DNA of 64,000 nucleotides from Pseudoips prasinana (taxonomy: Eukaryota > Arthropoda > Insecta > Lepidoptera > Nolidae). Every line of letters begins with the position of its first letter. Positions within the stretch are counted from its first letter, which is position 1. Positions 44,690 through 55,533 of the stretch are shown here, in pieces. The DNA lies in the NCBI GenBank assembly GCA_951640165.1, contig OX621243.1, positions 7,688,001 through 7,752,000 of the forward strand, read 5' to 3'. The position numbers and the translations under genes were made by a program. The notes under the pieces were generated by a model. The model did no database searches and had not been told where the DNA came from. It saw only the letters and a program-made list of their open reading frames with translations.

Positions 44690-44790
44690 TGTTCAAGACC
44701 GGCCGGAAGAATACAACCAATATTTTCTATTTTTGGCATTATATTTACGCTTTGCATTATGAATAATACAATAATAACAAAATTGAATAA
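44690..44790 (+). mobile_element. SINE-D fragment
   Basis: 'gtgttcaagaccggccgga' and 'tacgctttgcattatgaat' resemble the 1195-1300 fragment. Confidence 0.45.
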
Positions 44791-44794
44791 TATT

Positions 44795-45605
44795 TTATTA
44801 TGAATACATTTACAAGCCAAAACTAACTTAGACGCGATAAAAACAAGTAAAACCCAATATTTTCCGTCACTAAAGTATAATTTTCATAGGTATTAAGCTA
44901 ATTAAACCAGTTCCAAAAACGCCATTAATTAGAAAAACAAAATAACAAAATTTTCCTTTACATTATGCCTCACCTTCGTCAAAGGAAAGTATAACGTCAA
45001 CTGTCTATGAGTATCCTTCAAAAATCACAATAAAATATCAACAATGCCTTTTTAATCAACAAGAAAGCTTTTGAATATAAAAAGTATGAAATATCCTGAC
45101 TAACATATGTCTGCCGGTCTCAAGGACCCTCCAATCTGCTTCCATTCATTCGCACAAGCCATCCATCTTGTTTTCTTTTTTTTTTTTTGCTCGTGTATCC
45201 CCCGAGTCGGGTTCGTCAAAGTGCAATATCATCAAATCACTGTAAAAGAAGTTTCATGATTTGAGGAGGTGAGGGGGGGATGAAATATTACAACGAGAGA
45301 GGTTCGTTTCCGAAAGGACGAGTTGGTGGTGCTTGTGACGTATAAAAAGATATTATGCTAAGTAATATGGTTTCTAAAGCTTTGAATAATTTTCGTTGGA
45401 CGGCTATTTTTAATGACGCCATATTTTAAAATGTGCCTTGATTGAAGTGTCAGAATTTTGCTGTCAGAAGTCCGGTTATAGATCTCAATTGCTAAGTAAT
45501 GGATCTAGAGTAAGACACAGCGTCTAGCACCATATAACTGTTTGGTTTTAATTTCACCAGTCACTTACTAAATTATACCATTGCAGCATTTCAGTTGTTG
45601 TCTTA
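44795..45605. other. no recognised gene
   Basis: Contains a T run at 45175-45190. No supported feature. Confidence 0.4.
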
Positions 45606-45611
45606 CTTCTT

Positions 45612-45651
45612 ATGGGAAATCAGTGTCGAATATATGACACTGATTTCCCAT
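45612..45651. repeat. perfect palindrome, 16-bp arms
   Basis: 45612-45627 pairs without mismatch with 45636-45651. Loop 8 bases. Confidence 0.97.
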
Positions 45652-45729
45652 TCACCATATAATTAAACTGATATGATAAAACAGCCCAATAATAACATTT
45701 GATTAATTGCTATTTCACAATATTTACTC

Positions 45730-45968
45730 ATGATATCAGCCGAAAGATGCCCACTGCTGGAAAAAAGACCTCCACCACTCCACCTATCTGCATGCAGCGA
45801 CTCCCAGTGACCCTCACAAGATCATCGGTCCATCTTGTAGCGGGCCTGCCCACGTTGCGTCTTCCAGTTCGTGGTCGCCACTCGAGAACCTTTCTGCTCC
45901 AGCGGCCGTTGGCTCTACGAGGTATGTGGCCTGCCCACTGCCACTTCAGCTTGGCAATTCTTCAATAT
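45730..45968 (-). mobile_element. RTE-1 LINE 3' end
   Basis: Minus strand from 'gccaagctgaagtggcagtg' through 'ggttctcgagtggcgacc' to 'ccagcagtgggcatc' and 'ggctgatatc'. It includes the coding tail, broken by deletions near 45775. Confidence 0.82.
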
Positions 45969-46129
45969 TCTCTCATAGTATTATAATTAAATAATTGTCA
46001 CAATATTGTACCTGATCGGTCTGACCGACAATTTTATTTTATATGTGTTTCAGTGAACCTGTGTGGTGGCGCTATAATCGTAATAGTTTTATTTTTACGG
46101 TGTATAACATATGACCCATATCCCTGGGT

Positions 46130-46460
46130 AAGTATATATAACTTCCCAGTGATATCCGAGAAATGTTTATGAATAAGTTTAAAAGAATTATAAAAGCCAA
46201 ATTGTGTAGCAGGGCTTACTACAAAACTTCTGATTATTTAATTGACAAAACAGCTTGTCGCTCTAAATTAACACATTTAAATACAATGTAACTTTATGTA
46301 AGACATAAATATTTTTAAAAAGGATTCCTACTGAGTTTTCTGGCGGTGTTTCTCACTGCACGGTAGGGTAAAAAAAATTGACGATTCCACACAAATGTAA
46401 TATTTTAACGGAATAAATGATTGATGATTGAAAATGATGATGATTGAAAATTTGATTGAT
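46130..46460 (+). mobile_element. LINE 3' end
   Basis: Coding tail (46163-46291), then 3' UTR 'ggcggtgtttctcactgcac', 'ggtagggtaaaa', 'ggaataaatgattgatg' and a TTGATGA-type tail. Its UTR also occurs at 34049-34235. Confidence 0.75.
46163..46291 (+). pseudogene. LINE C-terminal fragment
   Basis: Forty-two codons to a stop at 46289-46291, reading MFMNKFKRIIKAKLCSRAYY and SDYLIDK. This fits the 'FK..K..L..KAYY...DYL.D' ending of Jockey/CR1-group LINE reverse transcriptases. That is family knowledge; clade not resolved. Confidence 0.65.
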
Positions 46461-46464
46461 TTTG

Positions 46465-47160
46465 AAGTTTTAAGTAAGTTTATTTACTTCTTTAACTATT
46501 TAATATTTCCAGTATAAGACATATGATGAGAATAACAAAATAGCATTGTATTTTTATATCCCTCAGTACCTAACATACCCGGCGTTTTTAGTAGCGGGCG
46601 TCTTGTGCCGAGTCACTCAGGGCGTATTTCATGGTACGTCGACTCACGAAATGATATTGTCGGGAATATGATTCGTGTAACAAATGTATTATGTACTTCA
46701 ACCTCTAAGAAAAACATTCAGGTTCTATAAAAACGGACTTGAGGTAGACTGCGATGCATGTAATTTGAATCTTGATAATTCATACAAACACTTCTTTAAT
46801 TCTTTGTTTACAGGAAATTTTCGTCATATAAGCTAAAGTTGTCAATCCAAAGTTGGTATTTAATATAACACAATTTTGTAAAAATTTTTGGATGACGACA
46901 TCAAAGTATTTGAGGCATTATATCTGTATGTGGCATTGTCGTTTATAAGGAGATGGACCAATTTAAATGCAATCTTGTTCTCTAGAAGAATGTTTATATT
47001 GAAATCGTTGTTACGTATATTTTATGCAAATCTGTTTAGCCATTTAATAGATGAGATTCTCGTTTTACTTGAACTCAAGGGATTTTGGCTGTCTACTTAT
47101 ATCTCGTTAAGTTGCTACAAAATTAGGGGGCGAATACTACTGAGACTATAAGCTTTAGTT
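46465..47160. other. no recognised gene
   Basis: An 87-codon frame at 46888-47151 is hydrophobic, with no recognised family, and probably chance. Confidence 0.35.
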
Positions 47161-47164
47161 CTAC

Positions 47165-47402
47165 CCATGTGCTCTCACCGGTCCGTTAGTGAACGGTAAG
47201 GTTAAGCAACTAGGTTGGCAATAGATGGGTGACCACCAAAGTGGTTTAATTTCTAAGCGTCTCCCTACTTTGGGTGCACGTTAAGCTGTCGGTCCCTATG
47301 TTGTTTTCATGAGACAACAGTTAATAAGCCGTATTCGAGGCCTATTGGGTGGATAGAACAACTCTAACACTAGGGTAACCACTGACCATACGATAAGTAA
47401 GT
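47165..47402 (+). mobile_element. 5S-rRNA-derived SINE
   Basis: 'caccggtccgttagtgaac', 'aggttaagcaactagg', 'aatagatgggtgaccacc', 'gagacaacagttaataag' and 'gacataagg..gataagtaag'-type end. Confidence 0.8.
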
Positions 47403-47526
47403 AAGCTCTAGTAACCCTACAGGTGACGGCTGATGGTAGCAAAAGGTAAATAAGGCAGAGCACAGAATTACTTAAGTAGCATTTGATTGGGGAGTTGCTT
47501 AACATAATACATTTCAAGTCCTAGAA

Positions 47527-47835
47527 TCTATACATATAATAAAATCGTAGGAAAGTCAAAACTGTACATAGAATATTTTTTTAAAGGATACTTGGGGCGT
47601 GATCTACAATCGATATCAAAGCCAAAAATATAGTTTTTAGAATTTTTGTCTGTGTGTCTGTTTGTCTGTATGTATGTCCGGGCTAAACTCAAAAAGTACT
47701 GCATGAATTTTGCATGAATATTACTAAGAGGTCGGGTCAACATATAGGCTACATATTATCACGCTATCACCTACGGGGGAGGAGCTGTGATAATTTATAA
47801 AATTTAACGCGGGTAAAACCGCGGGGCACAGCTAG
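47527..47835 (+). mobile_element. non-autonomous Helitron (Lep1-like), best copy
   Basis: TCTATACATATAATAAAATC start, CGCGG/CCGCG hairpin, CTAG end, host A at 47526 and T at 47836. Very similar to 2204-2521, so both are recent relative to the other repeats. Confidence 0.9.
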
Positions 47836-48008
47836 TATAATATAATTTTGGATCTGTGGATGTAAGTAATATTGCTGGAGCTTATAAGGAGGAGTCGAAG
47901 AGTTGGCAACGCGTCAGTGATCAAATATAGGTCATACGCGTCATAGACTATAACAAGTGTTATAAAAAAACATCGATATCGTAAATGACATAAGTTAATA
48001 TTCATGAG

Positions 48009-48290
48009 AACTTTTCGGCCCCATCGGCCGTCGGTTCTACGAGCTATGTGCCCTGCCCACTGCCACTTCGGTTTGGCAGTTCTCGAAAGATTCTCGAATG
48101 GTGACCACGAACCCGAAGACGCAGCGTGGACAGGTCCCCTACAAGGAGGACCGACGATCTTGCAAGGGTCGCGGGAAGCCGTTGAATGCGGGCAGCGTAG
48201 GACCGGCTATTGTGGAGATCCTTGGGGGAGGCCTTTATCCAGCAGTGGACGTCTTTCAGCTGATATGATGATGATGATGATGATAATGAT
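48009..48290 (+). mobile_element. RTE-1 LINE with inverted 5' segment
   Basis: 48009-48081 is minus-strand RTE-1 (equivalent to 36563-36640). 48083-48280 is plus-strand RTE-1 starting at the adjacent point and running to the (ATG)n tail. The 114-codon open frame across the join is meaningless. Confidence 0.9.
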
Positions 48291-48294
48291 ATTC

Positions 48295-48980
48295 ATGAAA
48301 AATAATTTAATGCTTCGGTTATTAATTTCATTGAAGTCTTACGAATAATTAATTATTCATGAATAATCTTGTCTCTACCGTCATTGAATTAGTAACAGAA
48401 AAAAATTTATATACAATAATTTTAGACTGTTACTATATTAAAATGAACTTTAGGTCAAGATGTTCAACACATGTCTACGTAAAAATATATTCAGACATTT
48501 TGTAATACAGTGTTTCCAGTGAAGCAACAGGTCAGATTTTAAACAAGTTGAAAAGATGTTTCTTCTATGTTTATAAAAGGTTTTATTTCAACTTAAAATT
48601 TTTATTTTTGTTGAGTACACTAGAATTCCTTTACTTTATAATTGCTTTAACTTAAAGTATGATTACAAATATGCCGTAAAGTAGAATTGCATTAAAAATA
48701 AAGTAATTAAATTTACTCGACGGTATTGAATTTTTGATAATATATATTTTTAATGTCAATCTAAATGTGTGTAATATGGTGTATCTATGTACTTTCTTTG
48801 AACAATAGTGTTCAAAGTGTATGGACAATTGAGTGCTACATTGCTTACGTTTTATGATGTAATTAGTTTTAACATCGCCTTAAATCTTCCATATCAACAA
48901 TAAAAATAACTGGAATTTATATCCCTGACCAGAGTGTTATATATTCTCAAACTTTGTAGTAATATAGCTTAGATATCTGA
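48295..48980. other. no recognised feature
   Basis: Strongly AT-rich. Nothing supported. Confidence 0.4.
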
Positions 48981-48984
48981 ATAA

Positions 48985-49043
48985 CTCATAGGCTATAATT
49001 TATAAAGTTTAACGCAGATGAAACCGTGGGGCACAGCTAGTAC
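48985..49043 (+). mobile_element. Helitron 3' fragment
   Basis: 'taaagtttaacgcagatgaa' and 'ccgtggggcacagctagta' match the Lep1-like 3' end. Confidence 0.7.
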
Positions 49044-49474
49044 ATAGTTAATCTATCAACTGTAATTATTTCAGATGTCTGAATCTCGAAATTTTCATTT
49101 ACCACACATTTTGACCTCACTGATTGATAGTTTAACTTCACCTTTGACAAAAAAATGTCTAGCCGAGTGAAGTAATTTGCCGGGTGACCGCAGTCCAATT
49201 AATGACGCCAAGAACTTTTTAAGAACAAAAGTAATGTTGTAACTTGCTAGATAGATAAAATAACATAGACTGCTCTGAGAAACCACGGAAAAGGGCGAAG
49301 TCACGGGTAAAGTATGTTTCGAATATATTTGAACGCTACCGCGTCTATAGGAATCAGTTACCATTAGGTAACGCCACAAGGTGGTGCCTTTAAATAAGGT
49401 AGAACACAGCGCTCTTTCCACTTATGAGCATATAGCTTAGAGAAGAACCTCCACCTTATAAAATTCATAATACA

Positions 49475-49862
49475 TACATACATAGACTCACGCCTGTTTT
49501 CCAGAGGCGTAGACAGGGACAACGGATTTCCATTTGTCACGATCTTTGCACACCTCTTTTGCCTCGTTTACTGTCATTATATTCTTCGTACATGATCGCT
49601 GGTTTAGAGTACTTCTGACCTGGCCTTTCTTGAGAACGTCTCCGATTTGGTCAGAGAATGTTCTACGAGGTAAGACCCTTTGGTGACTACATCTTTTTTC
49701 ACACCACAGCGCTCACTAACATCAGTATTTCGTATTCTGTTTGTCAAAGTCACACCACACATACTTCTCAGAGCTCTCATTTCCACGGCATTTATTCTAC
49801 TTTAATTCTTTTTCTGCGATACCCAATTTTTACTTCCATACAGTAAAGTCAATGTATATAAT
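49475..49862 (-). mobile_element. RTE-2 LINE 3' end with deletion
   Basis: Minus strand: MEMRALRSMCGVTLTNRIRN, then TDVSERCGVKKDVVTKG, then a jump to the 'cgtagaacattctctgacc' part and the (ATGT)n tail. About 130 bp of coding sequence are deleted at 49665-49680 (WFGHLERMN block missing). Confidence 0.8.
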
Positions 49863-49864
49863 AG

Positions 49865-50390
49865 CTTATATAATATCTTTATGCACGCCAGACTTTATCA
49901 GAGTTAGAAACACATGACTGATGCCCTACGAGTACTAACCTCATAATAATATGCGATGGTAACAGTTTACCTTCAGCCTTCACCTGCATCGTATGCTTAT
50001 TTGCCAACTTGATAGTACCAATATTTACAAAAATTGTATCAAATGCATTCAAATCATCTATAAAATAGATTTACAACATCATAAAGTTTGTATAAACCGA
50101 ACTAATGTTATTTCATTCAGATTCAAATTGCAGCAATATATACCTAAATAGCGTCGTTTTTCTTTCAAACGTGTTTCATTTCTTTAGACATAAACTATAG
50201 AATGCAATCATATGAATTTATTGATCCAGGCTGGATTTCGATTCCATTTCACGTTAGTAACATTACAAATTTTGACAAAGTTCTGAGTAATTTGACAAAT
50301 AATACTCAATAATTTCGATGGCGTATCAGTATCACTTCTCAAAGAAATTAATAGTTAGCCATGTTTACATCCCACCTTTGGCTTTGGGCA
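49865..50390. other. no recognised feature
   Basis: AT-rich stretch downstream (minus sense) of the candidate exon. Confidence 0.4.
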
Positions 50391-50391
50391 A

Positions 50392-50451
50392 AGCCAAACA
50401 AATTAAACCATGGGCTAATTTAGATTAGTCCATGGTTTATTTTGTTTGGCT
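50392..50451. repeat. palindrome, 28-bp arms, 4-base loop
   Basis: 50392-50419 pairs with 50424-50451, two mismatches. Contains 'aaaccatgg'. Confidence 0.95.
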
Positions 50452-50735
50452 GGGATAACTATTTCGTTGTATTAAAATTTTCTAATTTAATTTAATTTTA
50501 TGTTACTTTTATATACATACTCTCTTAAAGCGCGTTAACTTGTATTGTTTTTCGCCTAGACTTAGGTTTATCGTTCAAGTCTTTAAAATATATTAATAAA
50601 TTTCAAATAAATTGCTCCATGAATTTCACCTGTTGTTACTAAAATACTTGATAAGGGACTGAATATTAGTTAAGCTCAGAGCTCACGCTGCCCATAATGT
50701 CTTAAGTCTTGTTTTATAATCTTGAGATGACTCAC

Positions 50736-50802
50736 CTGTCATTTCCTCCAGCCATTGCCTTGTATTCCTGTATGTCCATGTCGCCCATGTACTGAGAAAA
50801 AT
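50736..50802 (-). CDS. candidate 67-bp internal coding exon, gene unknown
   Basis: On the minus strand a pyrimidine-rich 'gtttatgttttcag' acceptor is followed by 67 bp and the donor 'ag|gtgagtcatc', close to consensus. The exon enters with two bases of a split codon (D if the first base is G) and reads FSQYMGDMDIQEYKAMAGG, then N-D, leaving two bases for the next codon. Acidic and polar residues, balanced base composition and no stop distinguish it from the AT-rich flanks. A second frame is also open, so the frame is an inference. No partner exon is found in the window, which implies introns of more than 10 kb on both sides. I do not recognise the protein family. Confidence 0.55.
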
Positions 50803-50804
50803 CT

Positions 50805-51250
50805 GAAAACATAAACAAAAGTGGTCAGTTTCGCTTTATTTTGCTAACCAATTTGCAAATTATCTATCTAATAGGCAGTTTCGAAGTATTTTCTCTTATT
50901 AGCCGAGAAAATAAAGATACATCACACAAAATAAGAATACAAAATATTCTTGTATTGTGGGACGTTTCTTTATTATCTCTTTAAATACCTCAGTGACGAC
51001 TCAAGCCGTCTAGCGTCTGGTTGGGCCAAAACGTTCGAGAGGGCGCAGGGTTTTCCAGCACCTGCAATCTTCGTGTAAAGCAAATCTTGATAGTTGAAAG
51101 AGTACACACAACGTGCTCAATTAGATAGTCCTGGTCTAAGTAAGTGACAATTGTCATGAGAACAACTGACATCATGGCTTTCGACTGCGCCTAACAATGA
51201 CAATTGTAGAGATGACATTAACTGAAATCCCGAATAAAAAACATTCAGCA
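50805..51250. other. candidate intron sequence, no recognised feature
   Basis: Moderate base composition. No TE signature or RNA gene seen. Confidence 0.35.
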
Positions 51251-51251
51251 T

Positions 51252-51485
51252 GTAGCATTCATAACCAGTTGTTCTCACTCGTTCGTTAGTGGTCAGTGAG
51301 GACAAGCGCCTAAGCACGTCTTCATGTTTCGAAGGGCACGTTAAGCTGTCAATCTCGATTATTGTCGTTAGACCAACAATCGGGATTCTAAGCCATTTCA
51401 AAGGCTTAGAATCGCGATGGCTAAGCCACCCACTTAAACAATTCTGATAGTATCAGAAATGTTTAAACTGCCCATGCTATAAGTA
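51252..51485 (+). mobile_element. 5S-derived SINE with internal palindrome
   Basis: 'ctcactcgttcgttagtgg', 'gaagggcacgttaagctgtc' and 'aaactgcccatgctataagt' follow the family. Arms 51381-51394 and 51403-51416 form a hairpin (one mismatch) within it. Confidence 0.7.
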
Positions 51486-51561
51486 AGTTATGCAGCACTT
51501 TCGCGTTAACTCACTCCTGTACTAGTTAATCACAATATTAAATAAAAGTATTACGTGTATT

Positions 51562-51665
51562 TGACATGGGGGCTTCGGCCCACTCCACTCGTCCTGTTGG
51601 GGCGTAAAAATTGCCCCGAGGCAACCTTTTACTAGAGAACGGGTAGCAGTCTGCTATTACCGCTA
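51562..51665 (+). mobile_element. RTE-1b head fragment
   Basis: 'cactccactcgtcctgttgg', 'ggcgtaaaaattgccccgag' and 'agagaacgggtagcagtctg' match the start of the family. Confidence 0.55.
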
Positions 51666-51667
51666 TA

Positions 51668-51852
51668 TTGCTCACCCGCGTTAAACTTAATAATTTATAG
51701 CCTATATGTTATTCGGAAATATAAACGATGAAGTTTCACAAAAATCTGTTTCGTAGGTTTTACGTGAAAGAGTAACAAACATCCATTCCTACTCACAAAC
51801 TTTTGCATTTATAATATTACTAGCTATTCCCCGCGGTTTTACCTAATCATAA
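51668..51852 (-). mobile_element. two abutting Lep1-like Helitron remnants
   Basis: The first runs from 'cacccgcgttaaacttaat' to its 5' end 'catttataatatta'. The second begins at CTAG 51828 ('ctattccccgcggttttacc') and is cut by the LINE that follows. Confidence 0.65.
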
Positions 51853-52790
51853 TAATCTATATTCACAGAATACAGGTTAAAAGTACAAGTAGTTACAGTG
51901 TTGGTATAGTGCTCTATATTCTACCTTAAAATAAGGCAAGAACACAGTATTTTTTTTACATCATCTTAAATAGTATCCATGTAGTGAAAATAATTGGTAT
52001 TTAAGAATCACGATATACATTATAACCATGCATTGCATTAAAATAACAATTAATTAAATTAAACAGTAAACAGTAAAATAATGTCAAAAGTAACAAAATT
52101 ATATCCAAAGTAGCAAAATAATGTCAAATAAGTATAATGGGATTGAAAAAATAAGGTCAGTGCATAGTGTAAGAGTCAAAAAATATTGACAGTTTTCATA
52201 ATGCTATTATTAAATCAAAGAATTAAAATAATTAAAAATTATAATTTACCATTTAGATAGTATTGATCAACAAGATCTTAAGCTCTTTCTTAAAAGTTGA
52301 TAAGTTGTCCATACCTTCAAGTTTTTTGGGCATTTATTAAATATTTTTGGAGCCATATGATATATGCTTTTATGCATCAGAGCTGTATTGGTTTTGAGCA
52401 TACACAATCGGTGCACGTCTCTTTGAAGCCTATTGTTAGTGTCTGAAGCATTCTTAAAAAGATTTTGGTTTAATTTAACAAATATAGATACTTCATAAAT
52501 GTAAAGGCATGGTAATGTTAAAATCTTATATTTGATGAATAATGGTTGACAGCTCTCCATATATTTAAGTCCAAACATAGCCCTGATGCATCTTTTTTGT
52601 GCTTTAACGAGTTTCTCCTTGTCAGTGGAGTTTCCCCAAAAGATTACACCATACCGCAAGACTGATGTCACCATTCCATGGTACGCCGTCAGCAGAGTGT
52701 ATCGGATATTTTTGAAAGTTCATGAAAAGCATATACTGATTTATGAACTCTCTTTGCTAGTTGTGCAATGTGAAGTTTCCATGTTAATTT
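51853..52790 (-). mobile_element. 5'-truncated LINE (Jockey/CR1 group)
   Basis: 3' UTR 51853-52266 and coding end 52267-52790, cut at the 5' side inside the duplicated block. Confidence 0.75.
52267..52790 (-). pseudogene. LINE reverse-transcriptase C-terminal region
   Basis: The frame reads TWKLHIAQLAKRVHKSVYAF, then after a frame shift near 52715 LLTAYHGMVTSVLRYGVIFW, AQKRCIRAMFGLKYMESCQP, FIKYKILTLPCLYIYE and a stop at 52267. The order (post-catalytic thumb, 'YG..FWG', 'Q.R.IR.M.G', 'L.LP.LYIYE') is that of Jockey/CR1-group LINEs. All catalytic motifs lie upstream and are missing. Only one frame shift suggests moderate age. Confidence 0.82.
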
Positions 52791-53057
52791 ACTTACTTAA
52801 AACATACTACTACTTACTTACTTTAAACATTATAAATTATAGCTTATGTTATGGAGTTAGCTGACACCCTGGATTAACCTGGGTGTCAGCTAACTCCATC
52901 CCAAATTTTATTAAGAAGTTTCCATGTTAATTTACTTACTTAAAACATACTACTACTTACTTACTTTAAACATTATAAATTATAGCTTATGTTATGGAGT
53001 TAGCTGACACCCTGGATTAACCTGGGTGTCAGCTAACTCCATCCCAAATTTTATTAA
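52772..53057 (+). repeat. perfect 143-bp tandem duplication
   Basis: 52772-52914 and 52915-53057 are identical as far as I can compare them. Each copy contains a hairpin with 19-bp perfect arms (52851-52869/52881-52899 and the equivalent). The block includes Lep1-like interior sequence and the last few bases of the LINE. Confidence 0.95.
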
Positions 53058-53129
53058 AATCGCTTCAGCCGTTTAGACGTGAAGAAGTAACAAACATAGA
53101 CACTCACACAGTCACGGAATTCCCCCGAA

Positions 53130-53225
53130 ATAACCTTGGAGAAGGCTCTTGTCCTGAACAAAAGTCTGGAAGGAAGCAAGAAGAGTCCTTCTTATGTTAG
53201 TAGACGTCTTTCGGCTGATATTTAT
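53130..53225 (+). mobile_element. RTE-1 tail relic
   Basis: 'tggagaaggctcttgtcc' and 'agtagacgtctttcggctg' with 'atattt' recall the RTE-1 3' end, heavily mutated. Confidence 0.45.
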
Positions 53226-53229
53226 AATA

Positions 53230-53825
53230 ATAGGTAATACTCAACCGTTATTTTTTGTCACAAAAAGAGTTGCTTCAGAGACATCGTACATCTTATATGT
53301 GTAATAATTTTGTCCTCATTTTTACACTGAACCGCTATCTAGTACTCATCAACATATAAATCAAAGCGAGACAGATTCCGAATTATTAATAAACCAAACG
53401 ATTTTCGACATCAATTCCAGTCTCCCTGCGAAATTCGTTGCGATTTAGTATTCGAAACACGATCCCTCCCTTTGGTGCCGCGGTGGCGTGGTGGGGGGAC
53501 AAATCACGCGCACGGTGGCCACTAAATGAATATTGACATCCAACTAGCTAACGGGTTGAATTGATAATTGCGATGTGATAATCGAACGGGTTAACTATTC
53601 GTTCTATTAGACTTTTCTAATTTAATTTAAGTTTAAGTTTATGAAATTTCAATATACCGCCCTATCCTTTTCTAATCTATTAACCGGTTTGTCTCTATTA
53701 TTCTTCAGCTACGAATGGAATAGGAATAATGTTTTTTTTTGTAACTCCAATATTTTTTTTTCCTATTGAATTCGTTGCTGTTCTCAAGATTTTAATAGTC
53801 TTGTAAACCATGTTTTATTATTTTT
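53230..53825. other. unexplained; GC-rich patch 53400-53530
   Basis: 'ggtgccgcggtggcgtggtg' and 'cacgcgcacggtggcc' stand out from AT-rich flanks and match no repeat here. Possible conserved noncoding sequence or promoter-like patch. No reading frame is supported. Confidence 0.3.
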
Positions 53826-53829
53826 TTCA

Positions 53830-53970
53830 TTTCCTCTACAAGGTGGGCCGACGTTCTTGCAAGAGTCGCGGGAAGCCGCTGGATGCGGGCAACACAAGAC
53901 CGGCAATGTTGGGATCCTTAAGGGAGGCCTTTGTCTAGGAGTGGACGTCTTTTGATATGATGGAACCATT
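53830..53970 (+). mobile_element. RTE-1 LINE 3' end
   Basis: 'ctctacaaggtgggccgacg', 'gcgggaagccgctggatgcg', 'ggaggcctttgtctagg' and 'gatatgatgg'. Broken frame. Confidence 0.82.
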
Positions 53971-53994
53971 TTTTATGTGATAGCTAGGTAAATG

Positions 53995-54270
53995 AGCTAG
54001 CAGTCACCTAATATAAAGCGACACTCGCAACACCAGAGGACCCGCATGTGCGTTGCCGGACTTTAAGGAAGGAATAGGCTCGCTCCTTTATGACATGGCA
54101 ACTTTAAAGTTGCCATGTCATACCGGGTTTGAAATACCTCTGGAGGGAATTGATTACACAGAGGTTTAGTGCGTCACAAAAAGTTTCATGTAAATCGCAC
54201 GGTGGTAGACGACCATTCATCCAGGTGATAAAAATGAGATACCTAATTACTCACAACATTCCCAGTAATA
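53995..54270. repeat. dispersed repeat containing a palindrome
   Basis: 'gcgacactcgcaacaccaga' and 'gtgcgttgccggactttaag' resemble a common lepidopteran repeat. The rest is not matched within the window. Confidence 0.45.
54089..54122. repeat. perfect loopless palindrome, 34 bp
   Basis: 54089-54105 and 54106-54122 are exact inverse complements with no spacer. Confidence 0.98.
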
Positions 54271-54357
54271 AATGCGGTAAACGACACATCCTAAAATTAT
54301 AAATTTTGCAGTGATAGTCCCTTAACTCTTTAGAGACGAATACTTTGATTAAAGAAA

Positions 54358-54530
54358 CTAGCTATGCCCCGAGGCTCTAAATTTGTGCGTTAGTAGGATA
54401 TATAGGTAACTCATATTACTACAAAGTGTCATAAAAACCCGTTCGGTAGTATTTGCGTGAAAGAGTATCAAACATCCGTACAGCCATACTCCCAAACTTT
54501 CGCATTTATCATATTAGCAGAATAGTAGGA
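54358..54530 (-). mobile_element. Lep1-like Helitron, diverged
   Basis: CTAG at 54358, 'ctatgccccgaggc' and the far end 'aaactttcgcatttatcata'. The hairpin is mutated. Confidence 0.65.
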
Positions 54531-54534
54531 TATT

Positions 54535-55055
54535 ACTAAGCTATACAAAATAAAATAAAAATTGTATTAATAAGACCAATAGCTACCTATCCTATAAACG
54601 AAATTTCATATGTTTCATTAATATAAAAATTATGAGTAATATTGTAAATTAGTCATTTATATGTAAAAACTTACTGGTTATATTAAAACTAAAATAAAAC
54701 GGCAGTAATTGGGGAATAATTATTTAAACTGGTCTGTTATCTACTTGATAATAAGTCCTTTATTTACAACTGTTAATAAACAGGACACAAACAGGATAAT
54801 AAAAAATCACTACTAGCATTCCATCATTCTGATTTAACTACTATTGGTACTACCAACTAAGCTCTTAAGTTGATAAAGTTCCTCTAAATTTATCGTTAAA
54901 GTAAACACAGATTGAAAAATTTTGAAACCTAGTTTTTGTTCTTTAAATATACTTCTTCACTATTGCGACGCTCAGTGTACGTAGGCAGCACTTACATTTA
55001 TTTATACCTTGATTGTAAACACGAAAATCAGACTAAATGTAATTGATTTCATAAC
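54535..55055. other. no recognised feature
   Basis: AT-rich. Confidence 0.4.
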
Positions 55056-55058
55056 GAT

Positions 55059-55162
55059 AAATAACGATATCAGTAATTAATTGTATTTCTATTTTGAACT
55101 CTAAAAGGTTGACCTTTTAGAGTTCAAAATAGAAATACAATTAATTACTGATATCGTTATTT
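55059..55162. repeat. perfect palindrome, 51-bp arms, 2-base loop
   Basis: 55059-55109 pairs without mismatch with 55112-55162. Loop 'tg'. Confidence 0.98.
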
Positions 55163-55464
55163 TTATTAAAACGACTTACTTACTAAAAAGGGCGTATATT
55201 TCTCAGAAACATTTTATTCCATACCTTTCCATTAGACATGATTTTCGTTACCTACTGTTTTAATTTTATAAAAACATAACTTTCGTTATGCGGTACCCAT
55301 TTTAGGCAAAATAGGAAACCATTGCAAATTGCCATATAATGCCACTTTTAAAAGTACTTACTTATTACTAAAGTAATTATCGTATTGCTGTATAACTTAT
55401 CAAGTGTTTTGTTTTACAGATAAAAATATTTTTAAATTACTACGTATCCGATACGATGTATCAT

Positions 55465-55507
55465 GACTCATCTATTCAAAGCTATTAAACCTTTGAATAG
55501 ATGAGTC
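55465..55507. repeat. perfect palindrome, 17-bp arms
   Basis: 55465-55481 pairs with 55491-55507. Loop 9 bases. Confidence 0.97.
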
Positions 55508-55533
55508 GATGGAGCAAGACATAATCTGGAGTT

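Noticed and set aside
600..48290. (ATG)n and (ATGT)n runs as independent microsatellites or CRISPR-like repeats
   Set aside because: They are the tails of RTE elements. There is no regular repeat-spacer structure anywhere in the window.
48004..48348. 114-codon open frame
   Set aside because: It crosses the inverted/sense junction of an RTE copy and runs in a non-coding frame.
49095..49421. 108-codon minus-strand open frame
   Set aside because: No domain, no splice context, and codon content looks random. Left as unassigned.
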